Source: Clostridium saccharoperbutylacetonicum N1-4(HMT)
Lineage (GTDB): Bacteria; Bacillota; Clostridia; Clostridiales; Clostridiaceae
Length of the DNA stretch: 64,000 nt
Direction: 5' to 3'
Assembly (NCBI RefSeq): GCF_000340885.1
Contig: NC_020291.1
Span: 2,665,001 to 2,729,000, forward strand
Shown here piece after piece: positions 53,822 to 62,768 of this stretch. Each line of letters starts with the position of its first letter. Within the stretch, counting starts at the first letter, position 1. Made by a program: the position numbers and the translations under genes. The notes below the pieces were generated by a model that saw nothing but the letters and a program-made list of their open reading frames with translations, made no database searches and was not told the DNA's origin.

Positions 53822-54271
53822 AAGAAAGGAGGATTAACAAAATAATCCTAACTCTATTAAATAAATTACAAAATCAAGATTAATTACATCTTATAAAAAT
53901 ATTAATTAGGTATGACCAATAACACATAACCATTGAAGATGGTGGATTAGTAATATAGGACAAGCGTATTAGAACGCAAGTTGTAAGTACTAAATAAATC
54001 ATCGGAAGATTTATTTAGTAATCAAAAGGGCGATTAAGGCGCAGGGAGTATTACTAATTATAGTAAGGTTATTTGAGAAAAATATATCTAAGTAATGTAA
54101 CAAGTAAATTAAAAATTGTTTTATATTAAAATAAAAATGAAATTTTTAAATTTTGACAATGGAAGGGTGATGGCAATTCAAATAGATTCGTTTCGTAGTA
54201 GTAAAGGGTTAGGATTAAATTAACCATCAATTAGTTAAGAAAGTTAGCTAATTGATGGTTAAAATTTTTTT
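53822..54271 (+). ncRNA. Candidate ~450-nt structured non-coding RNA
   Basis: Bounded by a consensus promoter and an intrinsic terminator (TTAACCATCAATTAG/CTAATTGATGGTTAA then T6, 54220-54271). Stems: 53830-53836 with 53843-53849, an outer stem ATTAGTAATA/TATTACTAAT (53946-53955 with 54049-54058), a perfect 12-bp hairpin ACTAAATAAATC/GATTTATTTAGT (53989-54000 with 54008-54019), and GCGT/ACGC (53964-53977). Less AT-rich, unpaired-looking blocks such as AAAAGGGCGATTAAGGCGCA lie inside the outer stem. I match it to no riboswitch or RNA I can recall. A 17-codon ORF lies at its end. Confidence 0.6.
54170..54223 (+). CDS. Possible 17-aa peptide encoded at the end of the structured RNA
   Basis: MAIQIDSFRSSKGLGLN, with GGAAGGGTG directly upstream of the ATG and its stop overlapping the base of the terminator stem. 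The arrangement (leader, RBS, mini-ORF, terminator) suggests translation, though the RBS spacing is tight (3-5 nt). It could be a signalling peptide, a regulatory ORF or chance. A membrane kinase of AgrC type lies 430 nt downstream. Confidence 0.3.
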   Translation: MAIQIDSFRSSKGLGLN

Positions 54272-54653
54272 GAGTTATTTTTTAATTTATTTATTAATAT
54301 GTTCCTAAACATACAAAGTATTTTATTATTTAAAATTAGAGGTATTAATACTTAATTTTACAATATATTACTACAAAATGTTGAATAATTAAAAAAAATT
54401 TATTATAATTTGGTTATAGAGGTAGAAAGGTGATATTTTTCTAAAAGCATTTAAAATATACAAGAATAGGAAACGAATGAGTTTCTAATTCTACATTAAT
54501 AATTAAGAAAGTTAGGTTGAAAAATTATTTGGGTCTTCAATGAAATAGAATTAAATTTATTATTAATTCATGTATTTCGGTGGATACTGAATTTATATCT
54601 AAGTCTAATATACAATTAAGATAAAAAAGTAGTGAGAGGGATGTGGGCTTGAA

Positions 54654-55922
54654 ATGGATTATATAGATATTATAAGTACAATATTTCAAAGTATATTATT
54701 TATATATACAATTAATTATTGTTTAGGATACAAAAAGATTTTTGATAAGAAACTAGTATTAAGTGTAATAATATTGTCTATGATTGGTTATATAATTCCA
54801 AACAAATTTGGTAATGTTTCTATATGTGTTTTCGTTACTCATATGTTATGTATGTTAGTTATAATATTCTTCTATAATAAGAAATACATTGAAGCATTAT
54901 TAGCTTTGAATTTAAGTTATTCAATAGTAATGTTGAGTGTATTTACATTTGGAAATTTATTTTATGAATTTATTGAAAAAATTATATTTAAAGAACATAA
55001 TGACATGTTCAAAGCACTATTTATTTATCTTTTTCAATTTGTAATGTGTATAACATGTATGAAGTTTGCTAAACTAATTAAGCAGTTTTATAAAATATTA
55101 CTAGATGGGGAATTTTCACTAATATCTATACTCCTATTTAGTTTTATTCCGGATTTTGTAATTTCATTTTATATAATTAGATATAAAAACGAACCTCCTT
55201 TATTGAAAAATGTTATATTTATGCTATTAATTATTTTTATTATTATTAGCATTGTATACTTTGTACAAATTAAGGAACGAGCAAATAAAATATATAAATT
55301 AAATCAAGAACTAGAAATTAAAAATGTTGAATTGACCGTGATAAAAAATACTTATGGAATGCAGATGTCATCTTTATATGAGTTATGTATGATGGAACAG
55401 TATGAAAATGTATCGAGTTTGTTAAAAAGTACTATAAATGTTGCAGGAGAAACGAATAAAAGAAAAGAAAATAAAGTACAAGAATCTATTCTATCATATG
55501 CGACTAAACATGTAACTTCAGAAGATATAAATATAGAAATAGAAGAACATGCTAACTTAGCACTATTAGCTATATCTGAAATGGAATTGTATAGAATTGT
55601 TGTTAATATTGTTAATAATGCTGTTAAAGCTATGAAGAACAAAGGGAGATTGACTATTCGGTCGTACAATAAAGATGAAAATATTATTATAGAAATTGAA
55701 AATGACGGTGAAAAGATCCCTGAAGGGATTATTAATAAAATATTCAAATCTGGATTTACAACCAAGGAGGATGATGATAAAAATCATGGGTATGGATTGA
55801 GTATAGTTAAAGAATTGATAGAAAATTATAATGGAAAAATATTTGTTGAGAGTAATGAGGTAATTACTAGATTTGTAATTGATTTACCTATAGATAAATT
55901 AGAAGATTCAATTGTTGTTTAA
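54654..55922 (+). CDS. AgrC-like membrane sensor kinase (GHKL family), orphan
   Basis: 422 residues. Six to seven hydrophobic helices (1-205), a coiled linker, and a GHKL-type ATPase (N box IVVNIVNNAVKAMK, about 320-333; G boxes ENDGEKIPEGI and NHGYGLSIVKELIENYNGKI). This is the layout of peptide-sensing AgrC/CitA-like kinases. A conventional HisKA H-box is not evident; the dimerisation region is NTYGMQMSSLYELCMMEQYE. No agrB, agrD or response regulator is adjacent. Its ligand may be a peptide (inference). The 380-bp gap before it is AT-rich with no further feature seen. Confidence 0.85.
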   Translation: MDYIDIISTIFQSILFIYTINYCLGYKKIFDKKLVLSVIILSMIGYIIPNKFGNVSICVFVTHMLCMLVIIFFYNKKYIEALLALNLSYSIVMLSVFTFGNLFYEFIEKIIFKEHNDMFKALFIYLFQFVMCITCMKFAKLIKQFYKILLDGEFSLISILLFSFIPDFVISFYIIRYKNEPPLLKNVIFMLLIIFIIISIVYFVQIKERANKIYKLNQELEIKNVELTVIKNTYGMQMSSLYELCMMEQYENVSSLLKSTINVAGETNKRKENKVQESILSYATKHVTSEDINIEIEEHANLALLAISEMELYRIVVNIVNNAVKAMKNKGRLTIRSYNKDENIIIEIENDGEKIPEGIINKIFKSGFTTKEDDDKNHGYGLSIVKELIENYNGKIFVESNEVITRFVIDLPIDKLEDSIVV

Positions 55923-56014
55923 TATTTAATATATATACTGAATTGCTAACTTTTAACTATTTTAGTACCAAAAATAATAAATCTATTTGTATAATTAGTT
56001 AGAAGGAGGTGAAA

Positions 56015-56185
56015 ATGTTGGGAAATATAATAAAAATAAATATGTACGCAGAAATTAGAAAAGAAAAAACCAAGAAGGTAAAACTAAATGTTCTTGAGGA
56101 TACTATTTTAAAATACAATAATTGGCTTAAAGTCACCAATAGAGAGGATAAAATAGAGAATTATGAAAAGTTTTTGCGAGCATGA
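56015..56185 (+). CDS. Small basic protein, 56 aa, unknown function
   Basis: It begins MLGNIIKINMYAEIRKEK and ends NYEKFLRA. AGAAGGAGGTG lies just before the ATG, and a terminator follows 15 nt after the stop, so expression is likely. It is rich in Lys/Glu/Asn, with no membrane segment or Cys. It is the only gene between the AgrC-like kinase and pepT, 92 nt after the kinase, and may share its transcript. Confidence 0.6.
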   Translation: MLGNIIKINMYAEIRKEKTKKVKLNVLEDTILKYNNWLKVTNREDKIENYEKFLRA

Positions 56186-56199
56186 AAATGAATTTTGAA

Positions 56200-56237
56200 A
56201 GTAGATTAAACTGTGAGGTTTAAACTACTTTTTTTAT
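56200..56237 (+). terminator. Intrinsic terminator
   Basis: AGTAGATTAAAC pairs with GTTTAAACTACT (one mismatch), followed by T7. Confidence 0.9.
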
Positions 56238-56370
56238 ATATATTATATAAATTTTTTTAGCAATTATTGATTTATTTAGAAGGAATAAGTAAAATGGTTA
56301 TGTGATTATTCTTCATTTAAGTAAAGTTTTATGTTTGAAGAATTATATGTGATAAGAAGGAGATAAAATT

Positions 56371-57588
56371 ATGAAAGCTTATGAACGTTTATTAAAATAT
56401 GTAAAGGTATATACTACATCGGATGAAAATTCTAACACACATCCAACAACTAAAAGGCAATTTGATTTAGCAAATTTATTAGTTGAAGAAATGAAAGAGC
56501 TTGGAATAGAGGAATGTAGAGTTGATGAGCATTGCTATGTTTATGGAGTAATACAAGCAACTAAAGGTTATGAAGATAAACCAAGTATAGGACTTATTGC
56601 TCACTTAGATTCTGCACCAGCAGCTCCAGGAGAAAATGTAAATCCTCAAATTATTGAAAATTATGATGGTGGAGACATCATATTAAAAGGAAACAATGGC
56701 ATATTATCACCTGAGAAGTTTCCGCATTTAAAAGACTTAGTAGGAAGAACGCTTATTACTACAGATGGAACTACACTTTTAGGTGCAGATGACAAAGCAG
56801 GAATAGCTGAAATTTTAACTGCTTGTGAAACTATAATAAATGAAAATATTCCACATGGAAAAATATGCATTGGATTTACCCCAGATGAAGAGGTAGGGCT
56901 TGGAGCACATCTATTTGATGTGAAAAACTTTGGAGCTGATTTTGCTTATACAATTGATGGGGGAATAGAAGGCGAAATTTCTTATGAAAACTTTAATGCA
57001 GCCGGTGTTGAAGTTGAAATTCACGGAGTATCAGTTCATCCTGGATCTGCTAAGAATACAATGATTAATGCTGTTAATGTTGGTATTGAATTTAATTCAA
57101 TGCTTCCATCAGGCGAAAGACCAGAACATACAGAAAATTATGAAGGCTTTTACTATTTGGAGCATTTTTCTGGAAGTACAGATCAAGCAACCTTAAAATA
57201 TAAACTAAGAGATCATAATAGTGATAAATTTGAAAATAGAAAATACACAATTCTATTAACTGAGAAATTATTAAATGAAAAGTATGGCGAAGGAACAGTA
57301 ACAGTTAAAATAAAAGATGAATATAAAAATATGCTTGAACATATAAAGCCTTGTATGCATTTAATTGATAATGCAACAGAAGTAATGAAAGCATTAAATG
57401 TAACACCAGTAATTGAACCTATTCGTGGGGGAACAGATGGAGCAACATTAAGTTATATGGGCTTACCTTGTCCTAATCTTGGAACAGGAGGTTTTGCTTA
57501 CCATGGTGAGTATGAACATATTACAGTAGAAGGAATGGATATCTGCACAAAAATTATAATAGAAATTTTAAAAAGATACACACATTAG
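56371..57588 (+). CDS. pepT: Peptidase T (tripeptide aminopeptidase)
   Basis: 405 residues, M20 family. Metal ligands and catalytic residues are visible in IGLIAHLDSAPAAPG (His, Asp), TTLLGADDKAGIAEIL (Asp), GFTPDEEVGLGA (Glu-Glu), YTIDGG and the C-terminal GFAYHGEYEHI (His). It removes N-terminal residues from tripeptides in the cytoplasm. RBS AGAAGGAGAT. Its stop codon lies inside the first unit of a 49-bp tandem repeat. Confidence 0.96.
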   Translation: MKAYERLLKYVKVYTTSDENSNTHPTTKRQFDLANLLVEEMKELGIEECRVDEHCYVYGVIQATKGYEDKPSIGLIAHLDSAPAAPGENVNPQIIENYDGGDIILKGNNGILSPEKFPHLKDLVGRTLITTDGTTLLGADDKAGIAEILTACETIINENIPHGKICIGFTPDEEVGLGAHLFDVKNFGADFAYTIDGGIEGEISYENFNAAGVEVEIHGVSVHPGSAKNTMINAVNVGIEFNSMLPSGERPEHTENYEGFYYLEHFSGSTDQATLKYKLRDHNSDKFENRKYTILLTEKLLNEKYGEGTVTVKIKDEYKNMLEHIKPCMHLIDNATEVMKALNVTPVIEPIRGGTDGATLSYMGLPCPNLGTGGFAYHGEYEHITVEGMDICTKIIIEILKRYTH

Positions 57589-57776
57589 AAAAAAAGCAGC
57601 CGACAAAGGAGGCTGCATAAGATCAGAATCACATTAGAAAAAAAGCAGCCGACAAAGGAGGCTGCATAAGATCAGAATCACATTAGAAAAAAAGCAGCCG
57701 ACAAAGGAGGCTGCATAAGATCAGAATCACATTAGAAAAAAAGCAGCCGACAAAGGAGGCTGCATAAGATCAGAAT
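57581..57776. repeat. Four tandem 49-bp repeats, each with a minus-strand terminator hairpin
   Basis: Units start at 57581, 57630, 57679 and 57728 and look identical, with a partial fifth after 57777. Each has CACATTAG, an A-run, GCAGCC, a 9-nt loop, GGCTGC and ATAAGATCAGAAT. On the minus strand the hairpin is followed by T7, a textbook terminator. The first unit covers the last codons and stop of pepT. There are no variable spacers, so it is not a CRISPR array. Confidence 0.95.
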
Positions 57777-57797
57777 CACATTGGATTTTAACAAAGA

Positions 57798-57828
57798 AGC
57801 TGTTGCATTTTTGCAACGGCTTTTTTTA
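57798..57828 (+). terminator. Terminator of pepT
   Basis: AGCTGTTGCA pairs with TGCAACGGCT (one G-U) followed by T7, on the + strand just after the tandem repeats. Confidence 0.93.
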
Positions 57829-57907
57829 TTCTTTACGAGGAATTTATAATGCAGTAAAATCTGTGGATAATATATGAAGAGGGCTATTTAAGTGAGTTGT
57901 GTATAAG

Positions 57908-58185
57908 AAAAGAATAAAAAACAAATCATATTCGCCTGCATAAAATGTTCTCATATGCAGATAGTTCCGTATTGCAGCATAGCTGCTCTTTTTATAGGGG
58001 CATAGCTGAGATTTCTAAGGAAATGTTCTTATATGCAGCATAGCTGCCTTTTCTAATGTGCACATTTTTCTCACATACGTTCGAAAAGGCAGATGCGCAC
58101 CTATAAAAAGAGTGCGAAGCACAATACGGAACTTAATATTAAAAATCTCCGGCTCCACAGTCGCCTGCGATTTTTTTATTCTTTA
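57908..58185 (-). repeat. Dispersed hairpin element, family B, copy 2 (~278 bp)
   Basis: Inverted, longer version of the element at 14787. It keeps both long arms: AGTTCCGTATTG-mini-hairpin-CTCTTTTTATAGG and its reverse complement. The mini-hairpins differ between arms (GTGCTTCGCAC in one, GCAGCTATGCTGC in the other). Ends are T/A-rich with GCAGGCGA motifs. It lies between pepT and the helicase gene. Confidence 0.82.
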
Positions 58186-58320
58186 TGTATTTTATTAAAA
58201 ATAGAGGAGTATGGTATAATTTGCATATAACTATATAAAATATAAAGTAATTAGATTATAAATATAGAAACAATAAACGGTTTTATTGACATTGTAAAAT
58301 ACTAAAAAGGGAGTATTAGG

Positions 58321-60078
58321 ATGAAAAATAATGCAGCACAAAGGGAATTTAAAAAATACAAAAGTCAAATTAATCAAATAGAAGAAATAGTTGAACACTC
58401 CAAGCCTGGAGCACTTATTGAACATGAAAGTGCAATAAGAAAGAAACTTGTAAAACTTAAAGAGTTAGAAAATCAAAATCTAAGAGATTATAAAGAGGTA
58501 TATGAACGATATGAAGAATTATTAGAGGATATATCTAAAAAGATTCTTGATCAATATAATAAAAGTAATAATACAGAGTTTGATTTTTACGAAGTTATAA
58601 GAGGAAATTACAATAGCTTTTTAAATCAAGGAATAATGACTATACTTACTAAATTGCATATTCCTAAATTAGTAGCAAAAGAATTTGAGGAGAATTTTCC
58701 CAAGAATCCAAAGGATGAATATCTTATTGCTAGAAGTATGAAGAGAAAATTTTACATACACTTAGGAGATACTAATACTGGAAAGACTTATAATGCTTTA
58801 CAACGTTTAAAAAGCGCAAAAAAAGGTGTATATTTGTCTCCTCTTAGAATACTTGCTTTAGAGAATTACGAAAGATTAAACAGTGAAGGGGTATTATGTA
58901 ATTTAATGACAGGAGAAGAAGAAATAATTAATGAAGCAGCTACTCATACTTCATGTACCATTGAAAAAGTCAATTTAAGAGAACATTACGAAATTGCAGT
59001 TATTGATGAAATTCAAATGATTAGTGATCCGTTCCGCGGAATGGCATGGAGCAAAGCAGTACTTGGCTTACAATGTGATGAAATCCATATATGTGGTGCA
59101 GCTAATGCTAAATATATATTAGAAACAATAATTAAGGACTGCAAGGATGATTTTGAAATAAAAGAATATACAAGGGCTATACCATTAGAAGTTGAATTTA
59201 AAAACTTTAGTTATAATGATATTCAAGAAGGTGATGCTATTGTAGTGTTTTCCAAAAAAAGAGTATTAGAAATAGCTGAAGAATATTCAAGTAGAGGCAT
59301 TAAGGCAAGTGTGATTTATGGAGATTTACCGCCAGAAGTTAGAAAAATGCAATATACACAATTTGTAAATAAAGAAACGAAAATTTTAGTTACAACTGAT
59401 GCAATAGGAATGGGGGTTAATTTACCTATAAGAAGAATTATATTTATGAGTATAAGAAAATTTGATGGAGAAGAAGTAAGGGAATTAACTTCACAGGAAA
59501 TAAAACAAGTTGGAGGTCGTGCAGGAAGAATTGGAATTTACGATGTTGGTTACATTGCTAGTGTTGGAGGAAATGCAAGTGTAATTAAAGATAAGTTGGA
59601 AATAGAGGATCAAGTAATACAACAAGCTGTTATTGGTCCAACAGAAGCAATACTTAAAATAAAAAGTTTGCCACTAAATGAAAAACTAGCTCTTTGGAGT
59701 ACTCGTGAAGAAAAGATGGATTATTATACTAAAATGGATGTAAGTGAGTATTTATTGATTTTAGATAAAATAAAAAATTATAAACTGAGTGAAGAAATCC
59801 AGTGGGACTTACTAAAAGTACCATTTGATGTTAGCAGTGATGAACTAATGAATACATTTCTTGATTATGTAGATGAATTGTTTATAAATAAGCAGGAAGA
59901 ATTATTTAAACCACAATGCTTTAAAGGAAGTCTTGATGATTTAGAAATATATTATCAAAAAATTAATATGTATTATTCATTTTCAAAAATATTTAATTTA
60001 AAATTTGATCCGAAATGGGTATATGATGAGAGGATTAAAGTTAGTGAAGAAATAAATGAGATTTTATTGGGAATATAA
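58321..60078 (+). CDS. Suv3-like DExH RNA helicase
   Basis: 585 residues. An N-terminal helical region (1-140) precedes a helicase core: Walker A GDTNTGKT (149-156), motif Ia GVYLSPLRILALENYERL, motif II DEIQ (229-232), motif V ILVTTDAIGMGVNLPI and motif VI QVGGRAGRIG, then a C-terminal domain. The DEIQ box and GDTNTGKT P-loop are typical of Suv3, the mitochondrial degradosome helicase. It probably unwinds RNA during decay; partner and role here are unknown. RBS AAGGGAG. Monocistronic. Confidence 0.9.
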   Translation: MKNNAAQREFKKYKSQINQIEEIVEHSKPGALIEHESAIRKKLVKLKELENQNLRDYKEVYERYEELLEDISKKILDQYNKSNNTEFDFYEVIRGNYNSFLNQGIMTILTKLHIPKLVAKEFEENFPKNPKDEYLIARSMKRKFYIHLGDTNTGKTYNALQRLKSAKKGVYLSPLRILALENYERLNSEGVLCNLMTGEEEIINEAATHTSCTIEKVNLREHYEIAVIDEIQMISDPFRGMAWSKAVLGLQCDEIHICGAANAKYILETIIKDCKDDFEIKEYTRAIPLEVEFKNFSYNDIQEGDAIVVFSKKRVLEIAEEYSSRGIKASVIYGDLPPEVRKMQYTQFVNKETKILVTTDAIGMGVNLPIRRIIFMSIRKFDGEEVRELTSQEIKQVGGRAGRIGIYDVGYIASVGGNASVIKDKLEIEDQVIQQAVIGPTEAILKIKSLPLNEKLALWSTREEKMDYYTKMDVSEYLLILDKIKNYKLSEEIQWDLLKVPFDVSSDELMNTFLDYVDELFINKQEELFKPQCFKGSLDDLEIYYQKINMYYSFSKIFNLKFDPKWVYDERIKVSEEINEILLGI

Positions 60079-60351
60079 AAATATTATAATTAAAGAATGA
60101 AATTAATAATTTAATGTTGATTGCTAATTCCTTATTTATGTTATTTTTAACATATAAATTAATTTTTGGTTTGGTCAGATTAGGAATGTAAGTTGGAAAA
60201 ATTAATGTATAACGTTTAAATAAAAGATAAAATACGAAAATTTAATAAAATTTGTAATTAAATATTTATATATATGGAATTTTAGGTTATACTTAAATTG
60301 TTTGAGTTTTTATAATAAGTACTACAAAATATTAAAAAAAGGGGAACGCAA

Positions 60352-61443
60352 ATGAGTGAATTAAATCATGAACTTGGAATCATAGCATTAGAGAGCTGTA
60401 CAGAATTAGGAAATGCTATAGACAAGTATATCCAAAAAAGCAGAGAGTGCACTGAGTCGTTTTTAGTGCCAATTGAGGAAATTAGATTTTCTAATGGTGA
60501 AGGAAAGGTTAAAATTTCTGAAACTGTTAGAGGAAAGGACATATACATTTTATGTGATGTTGGAAATTACAGCTGTACATACAAAATGTTCGGGTTTGAA
60601 AACAATAAGGGACCAGATGAACATTTTCAAGATATAAAGAGAACAGTTGCAGCAATTAGAGGTAAAGCGGCAAGAATAACTGTAATCATGCCTCTTTTAT
60701 ATGAGTCAAGACAACATAGACGCAAGGGAAGAGAGTCTTTAGACTGCGCTTTATCACTTCAAGAACTTGAAAGATTAGGTGTAGATGAAATTCTTACATT
60801 TGATGTACATGATCCAAATATTCAAAATGCTATTCCTTTAATGTCTTTTGAAAATATCTATCCAACATATGATATAGTAAAATCACTTATATTAAATGAA
60901 AAATCATTAGAACTTGATAAAGAAAAATTACTAGTTATCAGCCCTGATACTGGAGCTATGGATAGAGCTATTTATTATTCAAGTGTTTTAGGTGTTGATG
61001 TTGGATTATTTTATAAAAGAAGAGATCATTCTACAATAGTTAATGGAAAAAATCCTATTGTTCAACATGAATATATGGGAAGATCTGTTGAAGGTAGCGA
61101 TGTTTTAATTGTAGATGATATGATAGCATCTGGAGAATCTGTCCTTGATATAGCTAAAGAATTAAAAAAGAGAAACGTTAGAAATGTTTATGTTGCGGCA
61201 ACATTTGCTTTTTTCACAGAAGGACTTGAAAAATTCAATAAAGCTTATGAAGAAGGATTGATTAAGAGAATTTATTCTACTAATTTAACTTATATATCGC
61301 AAAACTTATATGAAGCTGAATGGTTTAACCATGCTGATATGTCAGAATTTATGTCTAGAATTATTAATAGATTAAATCATGGAAGGTCTATAGCTAAATA
61401 TATGGATGCAACTAGAATTATACATAGCTTATTAAATAAGTAA
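60352..61443 (+). CDS. Ribose-phosphate pyrophosphokinase-like protein
   Basis: 363 residues, longer than the usual ~315 of Prs. Features of PRPP synthetases: FSNGEGKVKISETVRGKDIYI, PLLYESRQHRRKGRESL, FDVHDPNIQN, SPDTGAMDRA and the PRPP-binding loop VLIVDDMIASGES. The sequence is divergent (typical FDVPVDNL-type motif changed; C-terminal ~40-residue extension), so it is a second-type Prs, possibly an active enzyme making PRPP or a regulatory paralogue. RBS AAAGGGGAACG. Terminator follows. Confidence 0.82.
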   Translation: MSELNHELGIIALESCTELGNAIDKYIQKSRECTESFLVPIEEIRFSNGEGKVKISETVRGKDIYILCDVGNYSCTYKMFGFENNKGPDEHFQDIKRTVAAIRGKAARITVIMPLLYESRQHRRKGRESLDCALSLQELERLGVDEILTFDVHDPNIQNAIPLMSFENIYPTYDIVKSLILNEKSLELDKEKLLVISPDTGAMDRAIYYSSVLGVDVGLFYKRRDHSTIVNGKNPIVQHEYMGRSVEGSDVLIVDDMIASGESVLDIAKELKKRNVRNVYVAATFAFFTEGLEKFNKAYEEGLIKRIYSTNLTYISQNLYEAEWFNHADMSEFMSRIINRLNHGRSIAKYMDATRIIHSLLNK

Positions 61444-61483
61444 TATTAATATTATAATATATTAAATTGTATATATTTGGAAG

Positions 61484-61520
61484 AACAACGGGGATTTAAG
61501 GTGATTCCTGTTGTTTTTTT
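61484..61520 (+). terminator. Terminator after the Prs-like gene
   Basis: AACAACGGGGA pairs with TCCTGTTGTT (one bulge), followed by T7. Confidence 0.9.
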
Positions 61521-61646
61521 AATAAAATCTTAAGAAATGGTAAGGAATTCAAAATTTGTTTGTAGTATAATTGTTTGTATTGGGTAAATAATCGGTTCTA
61601 CTTTTAGAATTTTATATCTATAAGATAATAACTAAAGGAGGATAAG

Positions 61647-62645
61647 ATGAAAAGAATTCGCAGAATTGTTGTAACGACTACGTTACTTTTACTAATTACT
61701 TATACAAGCAATGCATTACCAGCATTTGCAGAACCAACAGATATATCACTTGAGCAGGCAATCCAAAACATACAAGAGGATGATAATCAAATTGAATATA
61801 ATATGGACAAACTTAATAAATTAAAAGACCAAATTACTCAAAAGGAAAGTGACATCAAGGATAATGAAAAGGAGCTTGAAGATGCACAAGTTGAGGTTGA
61901 AGAAAAAGATAATCAATTATCAGAACGTTTAAAAGGGATTCAATTGAATGGTGGCATTGAAGCTACTCCAATGCAGTATTTAGATGCGGTATTTTCTTCA
62001 GGGAATGTTCTAGATGCATTAAAAAAAGTAAACTTAATTTCAGAAATTTGTACAAGCGATAAAAAGCTTATTTTAAAAGCAGAGGAATCAAAAAAGCAGC
62101 TTTTAGATATTAAAGACCATATAAATAAAGAAAATAGCGAACTTCAAAAAAATAAAGCTGAGGTTGAAAAACAAATTTCTGATTTAGAAAATCAGAAAAG
62201 CAATCTTATGAAATATGTACAAGATAACACTGCCTTACTAACTGCTGATGAAGGTGTCACAATTCCAGTAACACTTCCCTCAGATATTTCTCCTAAAGTT
62301 AAAACTCTCATAGAGGAATCAGAAAAATATTTAAAGGTTCCATATTTGTGGGGAGGAGAATCACCAGAAGGGTTTGATTGTTCAGGGCTTATGCAATATG
62401 TATTTAAATCACAAGGTATGGAAATTCCAAGAACATCTGAGGAGCAACAAAGCTTTGCAAAACCTATTGGCATTGCGGAAATTAAACCTGGAGATTTAGT
62501 ATTTAATAAAACTACAGATTCAACACATGTTGGGATGTATATAGGTTATGATATGTATATTCAAGCACCGCATACAGGCGATATTGTTAAGATAAGTAGA
62601 TTGAGTACTTCAAATATGAAATATGTGGGAAGAGTGTTAAATTAA
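61647..62645 (+). CDS. Secreted NlpC/P60 peptidoglycan endopeptidase with coiled-coil domain
   Basis: 332 residues. Signal peptide (1-29, ending AFAEP), a long coiled coil (about 35-200; Lys/Glu/Asp/Gln heptads, as in CwlO and PcsB), a short linker, and a C-terminal NlpC/P60 domain (about 220-332) with catalytic Cys in GFDCSGLMQYVF, His in STHVGMYIG and the third polar residue in APHTGD. It cuts stem peptides of peptidoglycan. In CwlO/PcsB proteins the coiled coil links activity to FtsEX. RBS AAAGGAGGA. Confidence 0.93.
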   Translation: MKRIRRIVVTTTLLLLITYTSNALPAFAEPTDISLEQAIQNIQEDDNQIEYNMDKLNKLKDQITQKESDIKDNEKELEDAQVEVEEKDNQLSERLKGIQLNGGIEATPMQYLDAVFSSGNVLDALKKVNLISEICTSDKKLILKAEESKKQLLDIKDHINKENSELQKNKAEVEKQISDLENQKSNLMKYVQDNTALLTADEGVTIPVTLPSDISPKVKTLIEESEKYLKVPYLWGGESPEGFDCSGLMQYVFKSQGMEIPRTSEEQQSFAKPIGIAEIKPGDLVFNKTTDSTHVGMYIGYDMYIQAPHTGDIVKISRLSTSNMKYVGRVLN

Positions 62646-62694
62646 TTACTAGTGAAAATTGTGAATATAAAATCAGCTTGTCTGAAATATAAAT

Positions 62695-62729
62695 TAAAAA
62701 GGCTATGAATTGTTTCATAACCTTTTTAA
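62695..62729. terminator. Bidirectional terminator
   Basis: AAAAAGG-TATGAA pairs with TTCATA-CCTTTTT around TTGT (one mismatch each side), with T/A tracts for both strands. It lies between the convergent NlpC (+) and 89-aa protein (-) genes. Confidence 0.85.
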
Positions 62730-62768
62730 TGGAATTATTTTATTGGTAGTTGTCGTTGAATTTGTATA

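Noticed and set aside
57581..57776. CRISPR-like array of four repeats
   Set aside because: The units are contiguous and identical with no variable spacers, and no cas genes are near.
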